From the NCBI RefSeq assembly GCF_936928535.1, contig NZ_CAKZHY010000095.1, positions 184,511 through 248,510 of the forward strand: a stretch of 64,000 nucleotides of DNA, read 5' to 3'. The DNA is from an uncultured Bradyrhizobium sp. (GTDB taxonomy: Bacteria > Pseudomonadota > Alphaproteobacteria > Rhizobiales > Xanthobacteraceae). Positions 33,590-42,867 of the stretch are shown in pieces. Positions within the stretch are counted from its first letter, which is position 1, and every line of letters starts with the position of its first letter. Made by a program: the position numbers and the translations under genes. Below the pieces are notes generated by a model. The model saw nothing but the letters and a program-made list of their open reading frames with translations, made no database searches and had not been told where the DNA came from.

Positions 33590-33844
33590 CTAGTCCTCCC
33601 AGATCAGGCCGTACAGAAGAACCAGCGTCGACAGCAGCGCGATGCTCGTCCTGAGGATCGAGAGGTCGGTCGCAGGGAACACCAGCTTGTCCATCCAGAG
33701 CGCCACATTGTTCAACACAAGCCCGGCAAAGCAGATCGAACTCCATAACAACAGGCGGGAGCCCGTTGCGCGATATGCGCGAATGAGTAGCCACGCACAC
33801 AAAGCGCTGGTGATCGCACAGAGACTGTAGATCGCCGCGGCCAT
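33590..33844 (-). CDS. DUF5985 small membrane protein (first of pair)
   Basis: This 84-residue membrane protein has segments around IYSLCAITSALCAWLLI, LLWSSICFAGLVLNNVALW and TSIALLSTLVLLYGLIW. The pattern and genomic pairing fit DUF5985. The two proteins may assemble together in the inner membrane; function unknown. It starts seven bases after the stop of the winged-helix-like gene. Confidence 0.65.
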   Translation of the reverse strand: MAAAIYSLCAITSALCAWLLIRAYRATGSRLLLWSSICFAGLVLNNVALWMDKLVFPATDLSILRTSIALLSTLVLLYGLIWED

Positions 33845-33851
33845 GGACGAC

Positions 33852-34223
33852 TTAGTCCTTCCGAAACTTGAAGGCGTCCGAGAACGCCCGGATGCCGCGC
33901 GGCTTCGAATGGATGAGATTGGTGATGGTAATCAGCTGGCGCGCGTAGGCTTTCGCCAGAGCGTCCACCGTTGCTCCGTCGTTAGATGTCGGAGCGTAGT
34001 GATAAAGCTGATTCTGCCGCCTCAAGAAGCCGGCGCTGGCAAGTCCGGCGAGAGCAGCGCCCATTTCGGCGGGTGGTGCGTACAGGCGTTTTGCAACGGC
34101 GATCGCGTCCCATTCCTCGGCCGGCCGCTCGCGCAAGAACAGAAGGGCTTCCAGCTGAGCCACCGTATCGATATGCCGCAGAATCAAGTCGCGGACCTCC
34201 TCGGATAGCAGCTCTTCGGACAT
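33852..34223 (-). CDS. Winged-helix-like protein of a DUF5985 operon
   Basis: The 123-residue protein MSEELLSEEVRDLILRH.. has a region (EWDAIAVAKRLYAPPAEMGAALAGLASAGFLRRQ, read in parts) that resembles a winged-helix domain with recognition helix and wing. It could regulate the DUF5985 operon or interact with it. A 14-bp perfect palindrome lies about 150 bases upstream. Exact family not recognised; the start has only a weak ribosome site. Confidence 0.55.
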   Translation of the reverse strand: MSEELLSEEVRDLILRHIDTVAQLEALLFLRERPAEEWDAIAVAKRLYAPPAEMGAALAGLASAGFLRRQNQLYHYAPTSNDGATVDALAKAYARQLITITNLIHSKPRGIRAFSDAFKFRKD

Positions 34224-34604
34224 CGACGATCTCGGACGGCAGGTGCGGCAGAGTGGTGATGCCAAGCATAAAATTCAGAGCAGCACCGAAGCAGCCGGCT
34301 CTACATCCCACGTCTCGACGAATCCAACAATGCCTGCAAGGCCAACGACCCCGACCCATCGCCGACACGATTGTACGCTAGCGTACTGACGCGTTCCAGA
34401 AAAGGCGACCGTAGTACAGCAATTGTGGCTGCCTCTCCCGCATTCTTCATACTTTAGTTGGTCGTGAGGAACTTCGAGATTTAAGGTCCGGATGCGACAA
34501 CATGCAGCGTCGGGGCAAAACTTGTGTCTCCATGAAACTGCCAATACGCTCGGATAGAGCTCGAGGACGTTGATACCCATGCACGACAACCGAAAGAACG
34601 GACG
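34224..34604. other. Divergent intergenic region
   Basis: The 381 bases between the divergent DUF5985 operon and the Crp/Fnr gene hold no credible gene. The one notable element is the 14-bp palindrome at 34373-34386. No FNR/FixK box was found here despite the Crp/Fnr-type regulator. Confidence 0.6.
34373..34386. promoter_or_regulatory. Perfect 14-bp palindrome, candidate operator
   Basis: GTACGCTAGCGTAC reads the same on both strands. It lies 150 bases before the winged-helix gene and about 220 before the Crp/Fnr gene. It may bind either product. Confidence 0.4.
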
Positions 34605-35405
34605 GTGGTAGAGGTTCGGAACAAGCTGCTTCGCCTGATTCCGGCTGAGGAGCTCGCCAGCATTGTCGGCGTTTGCGAGCGCATTCAGCTCCGCCGCCAT
34701 CAGGTCCTCCATCATTACAGGCTGCCGATGGAGTACGTCTATTTCGTCGAAAGCGGACTCGTCTCCGTGGCCGCTCGCGTCGATCACGACAAATTCGTCG
34801 AGGTCTGGCTGATTGGGTCGGAAGGCTTGGTTGGCGCGCCAGTCCTGCTTGCAGCCAAGTCTGTGCCTCTGCACCGCAGGACCGTTCAGGTGGACGGGGA
34901 GGCGCTGCGAATCAAAACCAGCGACTTCTCCAAGATTCTCGAGGATCTCCCGCATTTGCGCTCAGTCGTAGAGCGATATCTCGCTGCAGTCCTCGTACAG
35001 ACCTCGCAGTCAGGAGCTTGCAATTCCTATCACGATCTCAGACAGAGACTTGTCCGCTGGCTGCTCGTCGCTCGCAGCTCGCTAGGCACGGATAACATGC
35101 CGCTCACGCACGTGATGTTGGCGGAACTGTTGGGGGTGCGGCGCGCCAGCGTGACGCAGTGCCTTGAAGTCCTGCAGAAGGAAGGAACACTTTCGACCAG
35201 ACGAGGCTGCATAACAGTTGAAGACGCCGTCGGACTGTCGAAGCTTAGCTGCGACTGTTTCAGCTTGATCGAATACGAGTATCACCGACATCTGCTTTTA
35301 GCCGAACATGCCTCGCATCGGGACACGGATGCCACAATCACGTCTACATCTGCCCCGATCCTTCCGAGAGCGAGCGCGCGCGCGCCGCGCCGAACTTCTG
35401 GTTAA
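34605..35405 (+). CDS. Crp/Fnr-family transcriptional regulator
   Basis: The 266 residues include a cyclic-nucleotide-binding-like beta barrel (~20-110; MEYVYFVESGLVSV is typical) and a helix-turn-helix (LTHVMLAELLGVRRASVTQCLEVLQKEG, in parts, ~168-192). No N-terminal cysteine cluster of oxygen-sensing FNR is present, so it is not an Fe-S sensor. The GTG start at 34605 has a weak ribosome site. The last ~30 residues are low-complexity (Ser/Arg/Ala) and may be disordered. It precedes the Cox11-cytochrome c gene by about 100 bases. Confidence 0.85.
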   Translation: MVEVRNKLLRLIPAEELASIVGVCERIQLRRHQVLHHYRLPMEYVYFVESGLVSVAARVDHDKFVEVWLIGSEGLVGAPVLLAAKSVPLHRRTVQVDGEALRIKTSDFSKILEDLPHLRSVVERYLAAVLVQTSQSGACNSYHDLRQRLVRWLLVARSSLGTDNMPLTHVMLAELLGVRRASVTQCLEVLQKEGTLSTRRGCITVEDAVGLSKLSCDCFSLIEYEYHRHLLLAEHASHRDTDATITSTSAPILPRASARAPRRTSG

Positions 35406-35510
35406 ACTCCCCGACAAGCTCGGAATCTCTGCTTCACCACCAATAACAACGATCACAAGATCGTCGAGAAGCGCCGCAGTTGATCGGCGCCCGACTCCTG
35501 CGAGGCGACA

Positions 35511-36431
35511 ATGCAATCACGCCGTCGGACAAACCTGAACGTTCTCGTACCGTGCTTCATCACCTTGGCCATCATGTGCGGCCTGGTGGCCTACTCGCCG
35601 GAATTGTATCGAGCGTTCTGCGGCGCAACCGGTTACGGAGGAACAACGCAAAGAGCCTACAGCGATCCCGCAACCACGTCACAGAAAACTGTGACGGTTA
35701 CCTTCGATAGCAACGTATCGCCCGGCCTGCCGTGGCGGTTCGAGCCGGAACAGCGCTCCGTGACCGTTCACCTCGGCGAACAGAAGCTCGTGTTCTTCAG
35801 CGCCGAGAACCTGAGCGATCAGGCAACGGTGGGACACGCGACCTTCAATGTCACACCACCAACGAGCGGCATCTACTTCAACAAGATTCAGTGCTTCTGC
35901 TTCAACGAGGAGCGTCTCGATCCACATCAGAAGGTCGATATGCCCGTCGTATTCTATGTCGATCCGGCCTTTTCGAAAGACTCTGACATGGATCACGTTG
36001 ATACGATCACACTAAGCTACACGTTCGGCCGCTCGGCAAGTCCGTCGCAAGCAAAGGACCTCGCACGCTTTCTTGCCGATGCTGCACCGGACACGATCCA
36101 CGGCCGCGAGCTCTTCGCCCAGCGGTGTACAGCGTGCCACGCGTTGGATCGCAACAAGATCGGACCGATGCTCGGAGGGGTGGTCGGACGCACCGCCGGC
36201 TCGGTTGCCGGCTACAATTATTCAGGAGCGCTGCGGAGCGCTGGCCTTATCTGGTCGGCGGACAAACTCGACGAATGGCTGGCCGATCCCAAGAAGGCGG
36301 TGCCTGGAGCGCGCATGCCGGTTCGCGTGCTCGATGCTCCCTCTCGTCACGATATTATCGCCTACCTGCAGAAGGTCGGCGTATCCGACCAGGCAAATGG
36401 GAAGACACGAACAGCCGAACCGGAGTACTAG
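35511..36431 (+). CDS. Cox11 (CtaG)-cytochrome c fusion protein
   Basis: Residues 1-175 are a Cox11/CtaG copper chaperone. It has an inner-membrane helix (~11-28), FCGATGYGGTTQRA just after it (C37), and the copper motif CFCFNEE with C128 and C130. Cox11 delivers copper to the CuB site of haem-copper oxidases. Residues ~195-290 are a class I cytochrome c: haem motif CTACH at 206-210, GPMLGGVVGR, and probable axial M269 in GARMP. The frame is open across the join. No oxidase genes are nearby. GAGGCG precedes the ATG. The fused haem domain could hand electrons to keep the copper cysteines or CuB reduced (inference). Confidence 0.9.
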   Translation: MQSRRRTNLNVLVPCFITLAIMCGLVAYSPELYRAFCGATGYGGTTQRAYSDPATTSQKTVTVTFDSNVSPGLPWRFEPEQRSVTVHLGEQKLVFFSAENLSDQATVGHATFNVTPPTSGIYFNKIQCFCFNEERLDPHQKVDMPVVFYVDPAFSKDSDMDHVDTITLSYTFGRSASPSQAKDLARFLADAAPDTIHGRELFAQRCTACHALDRNKIGPMLGGVVGRTAGSVAGYNYSGALRSAGLIWSADKLDEWLADPKKAVPGARMPVRVLDAPSRHDIIAYLQKVGVSDQANGKTRTAEPEY

Positions 36432-36496
36432 GGAGGGGCCGACATGATCCCTATGATGCATCATGCTGAAATCCCTTCGAACCGGATTTCCTGACG

Positions 36497-38848
36497 ATGG
36501 CTCATCAAGTAAGCGTCGGACATGGCGGACTCATAGGTGGCTATACCCGCCTTATGCAGCGCATCGGTGCTGACCGGCTGTTCGGTAGTCCTGCCGCGCG
36601 ATACGTTATTCTTGCGCTTGCCGCCATTGCTCTCGTAATTGCCGCGCTTACGCTTCTCGCATCGGTCATGGTCGAGGACTGGTCGCAGCGCGACATCGAC
36701 CTTCGTTCGCGCCTTGTCTTTCGATCGATCCGAGACCAGGTGGCGACGTCGATGACGGCTAGACACGAGATCGATATCGTTCCCGTGTTCGAGCGAATTA
36801 CCGAGGATGAACGCATTCTGGGGCTTGGCTTCTGCACCGAGCAGGGGCAATTGCGCTACGCAACCAAGGCGTTTCCGAAGGCGGTCACCTGTGAGAGCGT
36901 CAAGCGGGACAAGTCTGGCGCCTTCGCGACTGTTACGGCTTCCGGACAACGAATCCACATCAGCTCTTTTCCAGTCTCGGAGGGCTCTGCGACGGGCCAT
37001 CTCCTGGTGCTGCATGATCTGGCGTTCATCGAGAGGCGCACAAGCGAGGCGCGACTCTATACCGTGCTCGCGCTCGTCGGGGTAACGATAGGCTTGGGCC
37101 TTCTAGGGACAGCAATCGTACTGGCACTGATGCGTGCCTGGAGCCGTTCGATCCGCGGCGCACTCGTCGAGGTGCAACAGGGTGGCGCTACCGGGGCGCC
37201 GCAACGAAGCAACTTTCCTCTCAATCGCGAGGTCCACGCCGCGCTTTCCGAGTTGCGCATGGAGCGGCGCTTTGCGAACGGCATTCACATCGAGTGGTCG
37301 CCCAAGACGCTGCACCGCGTGCTGGTCGAAGAGCTACCGCGAGCTCAAGTCATTGTCGTTTCCAATCGCGAACCCTACATCCATAACCATTCCGACAACG
37401 GCATCGCCTTGCAGATCCCGGCGAGCGGCCTGGTCGCCGCGCTGGAGCCGGTGATGCGAGCCTGTGGAGGCACATGGATAGCGCATGGCTCGGGTTCAGC
37501 CGATCGAGACACCGTCGATGCTACTGACAGAGTGCGCGTGCCTCCTGCAGATCCTGCTTATTTGCTCCGTAGGGTATGGCTCTCGGAACAGGAGCAAAAC
37601 GGATATTACTACGGCCTCGCCAACGAGGGGCTCTGGCCCCTCTGCCATATCGCATTCGTCCGCCCGATTTTTCGAGAGGAGGATTGGGCGCAATACCGCA
37701 GAGTAAACGAGCGCTTTGCTGATGTGGTCGTTCAAGAGGCGAGTTGCGATGATCCCGTCGTACTTGTGCAGGACTACCACTTCGCGCTACTGCCCAGGAT
37801 GATCCGCGACCGATTGCCTAAAGCGACGATCATCACGTTTTGGCATATCCCCTGGCCGAACGCCGAAACCTTCGGAATCTGTCCCTGGCGCCGGGAGATC
37901 ATCGACGGCTTGCTGGGAAGCAGCATTCTCGGCTTCCACACGCAATTCCATTGCAACAATTTCATCGAGGCGGCGGATCGGTTCATGGAGAGCCGCATCG
38001 ACCGGGAGCGTGCATCCATCACATTCGGCGGTCAGGAAACGCTGATCAGGCCCTATCCGATCTCAATAGAGTGGCCACCGGCGGCGCTTGCCGAACAAGC
38101 TCCGGTACGCGAATGCCGTGATGCGGTCCGACGGCGATTCGATCTGCCGTCCGACATGCGGATTGCTGTCGGTATTGAGCGCTTCGACTATACCAAGGGC
38201 ATCCTGGATCGCATTCGCGCGGTTGATGACCTCCTGACGCGACATCCTGAATGGGTCGGACGTTTCGTTTTCATTCAAGCGGCCGCACCGACGCGCAGCA
38301 AGCTAGGCCCCTACAGCGCCTTACAGGCGGAGGCCGAGCAACTCGTCGCGAAGGTCAATGCGCGGCACGGCCGCGATGGCTTTGAGACGGTTCGCCTCGT
38401 GGTTCGTCATCACGAACCCACCGAGGTCTTCGAACTCTTCAGAGGCTCCGATATGTGCATCGTCTCCAGCCTCCACGACGGTATGAACCTCGTTGCCAAG
38501 GAGTTCGTCGCCGCGCGCGACGACGAACAGGGGGTGTTGATCCTGTCAAGCTTCGCCGGTGCCTCGCGCGAACTGTCTGAGGCGCTGATCGTCAACCCTT
38601 ACGACACACACGGAATGGCGGAGGCGTTCCTGCAAGCGCTGCGCATGTCGGTTGCGGAACAGCGTGACCGCATGCACCTGATGCGTGAAATCGTGCGAGA
38701 GCGCAACGTCTATCGATGGGCAGCCCAGATGCTGCTGGATGCAGCCCGCCTCCGACAGCGCCAGCACTTCACATCAGCGAACGCAACTGAAAGCGACCGG
38801 ATCTCGCCGCTACCCCTAACAGCGTCCGGCGAGCGCAAAACAGCTTAA
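36497..38848 (+). CDS. otsA: Membrane-anchored trehalose-6-phosphate synthase (OtsA-type)
   Basis: The 783-residue protein has two parts. The N-terminal part has helices at ~36-58 and ~186-212 around a periplasmic, PAS/CHASE-like segment of about 125 residues (GLGFCTEQGQLRYATKAFP). This is the layout of a membrane sensor. From ~285 to ~755 it is a GT20 glycosyltransferase: VVSNREP, VQDYHFALLPRMIR, FWHIPWPNAETF, GIERFDYTKGI and DGMNLVAKEFVAAR are all OtsA signatures. It makes trehalose-6-phosphate from UDP-glucose and glucose-6-phosphate. Normal OtsA is soluble and ~460-500 residues, so the sensor half is an addition. No otsB phosphatase is adjacent. Confidence 0.9.
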   Translation: MAHQVSVGHGGLIGGYTRLMQRIGADRLFGSPAARYVILALAAIALVIAALTLLASVMVEDWSQRDIDLRSRLVFRSIRDQVATSMTARHEIDIVPVFERITEDERILGLGFCTEQGQLRYATKAFPKAVTCESVKRDKSGAFATVTASGQRIHISSFPVSEGSATGHLLVLHDLAFIERRTSEARLYTVLALVGVTIGLGLLGTAIVLALMRAWSRSIRGALVEVQQGGATGAPQRSNFPLNREVHAALSELRMERRFANGIHIEWSPKTLHRVLVEELPRAQVIVVSNREPYIHNHSDNGIALQIPASGLVAALEPVMRACGGTWIAHGSGSADRDTVDATDRVRVPPADPAYLLRRVWLSEQEQNGYYYGLANEGLWPLCHIAFVRPIFREEDWAQYRRVNERFADVVVQEASCDDPVVLVQDYHFALLPRMIRDRLPKATIITFWHIPWPNAETFGICPWRREIIDGLLGSSILGFHTQFHCNNFIEAADRFMESRIDRERASITFGGQETLIRPYPISIEWPPAALAEQAPVRECRDAVRRRFDLPSDMRIAVGIERFDYTKGILDRIRAVDDLLTRHPEWVGRFVFIQAAAPTRSKLGPYSALQAEAEQLVAKVNARHGRDGFETVRLVVRHHEPTEVFELFRGSDMCIVSSLHDGMNLVAKEFVAARDDEQGVLILSSFAGASRELSEALIVNPYDTHGMAEAFLQALRMSVAEQRDRMHLMREIVRERNVYRWAAQMLLDAARLRQRQHFTSANATESDRISPLPLTASGERKTA

Positions 38849-38925
38849 TGCAAGCTTCTGCATCGCCATCGAAATCAAGGACCGCCGCGTTTTGAATGAG
38901 CCAGTGGCACCCTCCACGCAGACGA

Positions 38926-40743
38926 TCAGTCCTCGTAGCTGTCGATCACCGCGTCAGCGATAACACGTTTTGTGACGATACCGACGATGTCAACCACGCG
39001 GGGACGTGAGGCACCACGGAACACGATTGCCGCGCCCGCGCGGTGGCGCTTCAACCTTGCAAACACCAGGCTCAAAAGGTCCTGGTCCCGGCATATTACC
39101 AGCCGCCTTTCGGCAAATGACTCAACCAGAAGCCCGGGATTGGTTTGCGATTCAACCCACAGGCCAGAACGTGGCGGAATGAGGCCGATGATCCGACCGG
39201 ACCGCTCGACCACAATGGCACGGGCGTCATCGACGTCCTCCGCGGCCATGGCCTCTTTCAGCGTCGTGCCTGCTTTGGCAACAATGAAGCGGCGTTCCAT
39301 GATGTCCTCGGCCTGCTTCACCAGGTAGAGATTGATATGCCGTTCCTTCGGAATGCGGTGACCGCGGTGACGCAGCTTCACTGTGTAGATCGTCTCGTTG
39401 ACGAGTGCGCGTCTCACGCCTGCGGCCAGCGCAACCGCGACGATCACCGGAACAATGATCGCATAGTCGCGCGTCATCTCGAACACCATGACGATGGCAG
39501 TCATGACACCACCCGTGCCCGCACCGACGATCGCAGCCATCCCGACGATAGCCGCCGAGGATGGCGTCAGTCCTGAATGGGGGAGAATGGAGCTGCTCGC
39601 CGCAGCAAAAGCTGCGCCCAATGTGGCGCCAAGGTAGAGCGAAGGTGAGAAGATCCCGCCCGAAGCCCCACAGCCGAGGCTCACAGTCGTGGCAATTAGC
39701 TTTAGGATAAACAGCAGCGCAAGCAGCCCTGCGGTCGTCATCTTGTGGTCGAGAATATCTTGGATCACCGAATAGCCGACGCCATCGACGTAAGAATGAC
39801 CAAAGGCATGAGTGAGAACCACCATCATCAGACCGATGATCGACATGCCGATGATGTTCTGGATGTACTCGTTGCCGGACAGCTTCGGAAAGCCGTCCTC
39901 CATGAAAACGAGCAGGCGAATAAATGCCCACGCGGCCGCGCCACAAAGCAGGCCCAGCAAAATGAAGGCTATCGCTTCCTGCACGTTGAATGACGCAACC
40001 ATGTTGAACTGGATGTCCGGAACCGTAAAGGCCGGGTCCGGACCGATCAATATTCGGCCGATCGTCGTGGCAGCACCCGTGGCCACAACCACGGGAAGAA
40101 ACGTCCGGTTCGAGACTTCGGGCAGGAGAATTTCGAGGGCGAACAGCACGCCGCCGAGCGGCGTGTTGAATGTTGCGGCAATGCCGGCGCCGGCACCTGC
40201 GGAGAGAAGCGTGATCTTTTGCCGGGTCGAGAGCCCGATGAATTGGGCAAAGGCCGACCCGAGCGCCGAACCGATCTGAATGATGGGGCCCTCCCGTCCG
40301 ACGGCGGCGCCGCTGCCGATCGATACGGCCGAAGCCAACGCCTTGATCAGGGCGACCGTGCCGCGGATATTGCCACGCTTGTAGAATATTGCGTCCATGA
40401 CCTCGGGCACTCCATGGCCTTTCGCTTCGGGCGCGAAGCGCCTGACGAGAAAAACGACAATGAGGCCGCCGATCACGGGCGAGAGCAGCAAGAGGCTGCC
40501 AAAACGGCTCGGCCCCTCGCTGACGTTCGCGTTGTAAACGAAGCTGAGCGCCCCACTGTAAAATAGATTGTGCACGAAGGCGATCAACGCGCGAAAGGCA
40601 ACGGCGCCGAGCCCGGTCATGACGCCGATCACCAGGGCTAGACCGCAGAGTACGAGCAGGCTGACCCTTCGCTCTTCGGCGAGCGGCTTGGGGATCGTGC
40701 CGATCAATGCTTTGTTTTCGCTGGACGTCAGGGCTGCGGACAT
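38926..40743 (-). CDS. ClC-family chloride channel/antiporter with CBS domains
   Basis: The 605 residues hold ~10-12 membrane helices with the ClC ion-path motifs GREGP (149-153) and KGHGVPE (108-114; GSGIP variant). Two CBS domains follow in the cytosolic tail (~455-600), starting DIMERRFIVAKAGTTL and AERRLVICRDQD. ClC proteins exchange Cl-/H+ or conduct Cl-; CBS domains usually bind nucleotides. It is alone on the minus strand, convergent with otsA. Confidence 0.9.
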   Translation of the reverse strand: MSAALTSSENKALIGTIPKPLAEERRVSLLVLCGLALVIGVMTGLGAVAFRALIAFVHNLFYSGALSFVYNANVSEGPSRFGSLLLLSPVIGGLIVVFLVRRFAPEAKGHGVPEVMDAIFYKRGNIRGTVALIKALASAVSIGSGAAVGREGPIIQIGSALGSAFAQFIGLSTRQKITLLSAGAGAGIAATFNTPLGGVLFALEILLPEVSNRTFLPVVVATGAATTIGRILIGPDPAFTVPDIQFNMVASFNVQEAIAFILLGLLCGAAAWAFIRLLVFMEDGFPKLSGNEYIQNIIGMSIIGLMMVVLTHAFGHSYVDGVGYSVIQDILDHKMTTAGLLALLFILKLIATTVSLGCGASGGIFSPSLYLGATLGAAFAAASSSILPHSGLTPSSAAIVGMAAIVGAGTGGVMTAIVMVFEMTRDYAIIVPVIVAVALAAGVRRALVNETIYTVKLRHRGHRIPKERHINLYLVKQAEDIMERRFIVAKAGTTLKEAMAAEDVDDARAIVVERSGRIIGLIPPRSGLWVESQTNPGLLVESFAERRLVICRDQDLLSLVFARLKRHRAGAAIVFRGASRPRVVDIVGIVTKRVIADAVIDSYED

Positions 40744-40883
40744 CTGGTTACCAAGATCGATACAGAAACGGATACGTCATGGAATGAACGCCTTGCGCTG
40801 CTGGAACGGTTCCGGTTGAGTGCCGCCGCAAGACGTCACATCAAGCGGAAGGGCACTATCTGCGAGCTTCCATTTGGGCATCA

Positions 40884-42095
40884 TTAGGCGGCCGACGTCA
40901 ATCGGTCGAGCGAGGGCCAGCTGTAATCGGGAAGCTCCAGTTCGTCCGCGATATCTCGTCCGATTGCGAGCCTCGCGATGCCAGGTATGGAAAACGTTCT
41001 GGCCACGAGATTGCGAAAGAGCATTCCCGAGCGTGTCTTCGGCGCGAGCGCGCCGGCAAAGCGCTCGGCCGCCTGTTGCTTTTTCTGGATATAGCTCATC
41101 AGCCGCGCCTCACATCTGGCAAACGCTTCCCGATGTCGTCCACCAGCTGCGGCGAGTTCGCCCGCCAATACGTAGGCTGATATCATCGCGAGCGCCGAAC
41201 CCTGGCCGGCCAGAAGCGAGACGCAGAAGGCGGCATCGCCGATCAGCATCACCCGACCTTGCGACCAGCTCGGCATTCTGATCTGGCTCACGCTGTCGAA
41301 GTACAGTTCGCCGGTTGGCTCCAGCTCCGTGAGCATTTGATCGCATTCCCAACCGTCGCGGCCATAGACTTCACGCAAAACCGCCTTTTGTGCACCCGGC
41401 ACATCCGGCAGTGTCGCATCTCCTGTAGCGAACACCAGCAGAAACAATGTACGATCGTCGCGCAGCGTGAAGCGGCCGACCATGCGGCCAGGCTGGCCAT
41501 AGATCAAATAGACATCCTCCTCGCGGGGACGATAACCGCGAGCCTCAAAAGCCGCGACGACATAGCCTAGATTTCGTACGAACCGCGCCTCGGGTCCAAA
41601 AGCCAGCTTCCGGACAACTGAATGCAGCCCATCGGCACCGACGAGGAGATCGAACCGACGCTGGCCACCATGTTTCAGTTCGACTTTGACGCAATCTGGT
41701 TGCTCCTCCACGGCAACGATCTCGTCGTCGAAAATAGTTTCGATCCGGCCAGCGATCCTGTTGAACAAGAGACGCGAAAGATCGCTGCGCTGGAGCGTGA
41801 CGAAGCGCCCGTTCGTCAATTCGGCAAACACCCGGGTGCCGAAGCCGGCCAAACGACAACCGTCGTCATCGACGATGCGCAGCTCCTGCGCGCGATAGCC
41901 GACGCTGTTGATCTCCGGAAGGAGTCCCATGCGCTCGGCGATCGTGTAGCCAAGCCCCCAGAAGTCGATAACGTAACCGCCACTACGCAAGGCCGGTGCG
42001 CGTTCGACGAGCGTGGGCTCAAACCCCGCCGCTTTGAGCCAAAAAGCAAGCGTCGGCCCGGCGATGCCCGCGCCCGAGATCAGGACTGTCGTCAC
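40884..42095 (-). CDS. FAD-dependent monooxygenase (TetX/PHBH type)
   Basis: The 403-residue flavoprotein has the ADP-binding loop ISGAGIAGPTLAFWLKAAGF at its N-terminus. The mid-protein motif LLVGADGLHSVVRK and the late motif VMLIGDAAFCVSLLAGQGSALAMISA complete the group A monooxygenase set. These enzymes hydroxylate aromatic or tetracycline-like compounds with NAD(P)H. The start is a GTG in GTGA, overlapping the stop of the DUF4396 gene by four bases, so the two genes are translationally coupled. The substrate is unknown. Confidence 0.87.
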   Translation of the reverse strand: MTTVLISGAGIAGPTLAFWLKAAGFEPTLVERAPALRSGGYVIDFWGLGYTIAERMGLLPEINSVGYRAQELRIVDDDGCRLAGFGTRVFAELTNGRFVTLQRSDLSRLLFNRIAGRIETIFDDEIVAVEEQPDCVKVELKHGGQRRFDLLVGADGLHSVVRKLAFGPEARFVRNLGYVVAAFEARGYRPREEDVYLIYGQPGRMVGRFTLRDDRTLFLLVFATGDATLPDVPGAQKAVLREVYGRDGWECDQMLTELEPTGELYFDSVSQIRMPSWSQGRVMLIGDAAFCVSLLAGQGSALAMISAYVLAGELAAAGGRHREAFARCEARLMSYIQKKQQAAERFAGALAPKTRSGMLFRNLVARTFSIPGIARLAIGRDIADELELPDYSWPSLDRLTSAA

Positions 42096-42811
42096 ATTCT
42101 CTCCTTAACACCGACCTTGATCAACCACCAGTTCACCGGATAGCTGGTCAGAAAGCCGGCCATCATGGCAATCTGCATCATGAACCAGAACTCCGGCATT
42201 GAAGCATCAAGCTTCTGCCCCAGGAGCTTTCGAAATAGGACGAATTGCGCAATCGCCATGAAGCCGTACATGCCGACTTGCCATGCCGTGAGCGAGAGCG
42301 CATCTGCCTTCAGTGCTTGCCGAATTCCCTCTCCAGGCGACAACTGTCGCATCGGTTTAATCGTAAAGTACTGAAAGGCGACGCCCAGCACGAAAGCGAA
42401 GATGTAATCTACGATCCAGATCGCAAACATCTTCTCCGAAAACAAGCTATGCCATCCAGCCCAGACGGCAATCACCGGAAACGCCAGAGCGAGACCCTCG
42501 GCGATAATGTCCCCTAACGTACATCCGGCTCCGCAATGCATTGCGCCTTTGGCGACCATGACCGGATACGGCGTCGAGTTCTTGCTCGATTTATCGCTCG
42601 ATGTCTTGACGTCGCATGCCGCAAGTCGTCCGAAGCGGAAATAGAACCACAGCGTTGGTACGGTACCGAACAGACCGTTGACTGGCCAAACGACGTTCAT
42701 GATCCACATGTGCTGCGGATAACGAGTGAGGTCAATCGCAATGACGACCGCACAGACAATTCCGAGTGAAAGAAAAGCCAGCGCTAGGTTGTGAAGCCAG
42801 ACCGATATCAT
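42092..42811 (-). CDS. DUF4396 membrane protein
   Basis: This 239-residue protein has about six membrane helices. The MHCGAGCTLGDIIAE segment near residue 90 is the conserved Cys/His signature of DUF4396 and may bind metal or haem. The ATG at 42811 gives the natural N-terminus (MISVWLHNLALAFLSLG); the longer frame adds a Cys-rich tail without support. It is coupled to the FAD monooxygenase downstream. A 25-bp palindrome lies 57 bases upstream. Function unknown. Confidence 0.75.
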   Translation of the reverse strand: MISVWLHNLALAFLSLGIVCAVVIAIDLTRYPQHMWIMNVVWPVNGLFGTVPTLWFYFRFGRLAACDVKTSSDKSSKNSTPYPVMVAKGAMHCGAGCTLGDIIAEGLALAFPVIAVWAGWHSLFSEKMFAIWIVDYIFAFVLGVAFQYFTIKPMRQLSPGEGIRQALKADALSLTAWQVGMYGFMAIAQFVLFRKLLGQKLDASMPEFWFMMQIAMMAGFLTSYPVNWWLIKVGVKERM

Positions 42812-42867
42812 AGTGACTCCCGGGTTCAAGACAAAGAACGCTCGGAAGCATGCGATAGTTCGGCTGC

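Noticed and set aside
40744..40883. Possible general-stress (EcfG-type) promoter before the ClC gene
   Set aside because: GGAAC and CGTT can be found on the minus strand but are spaced 18 bases apart, outside the usual 16-17.
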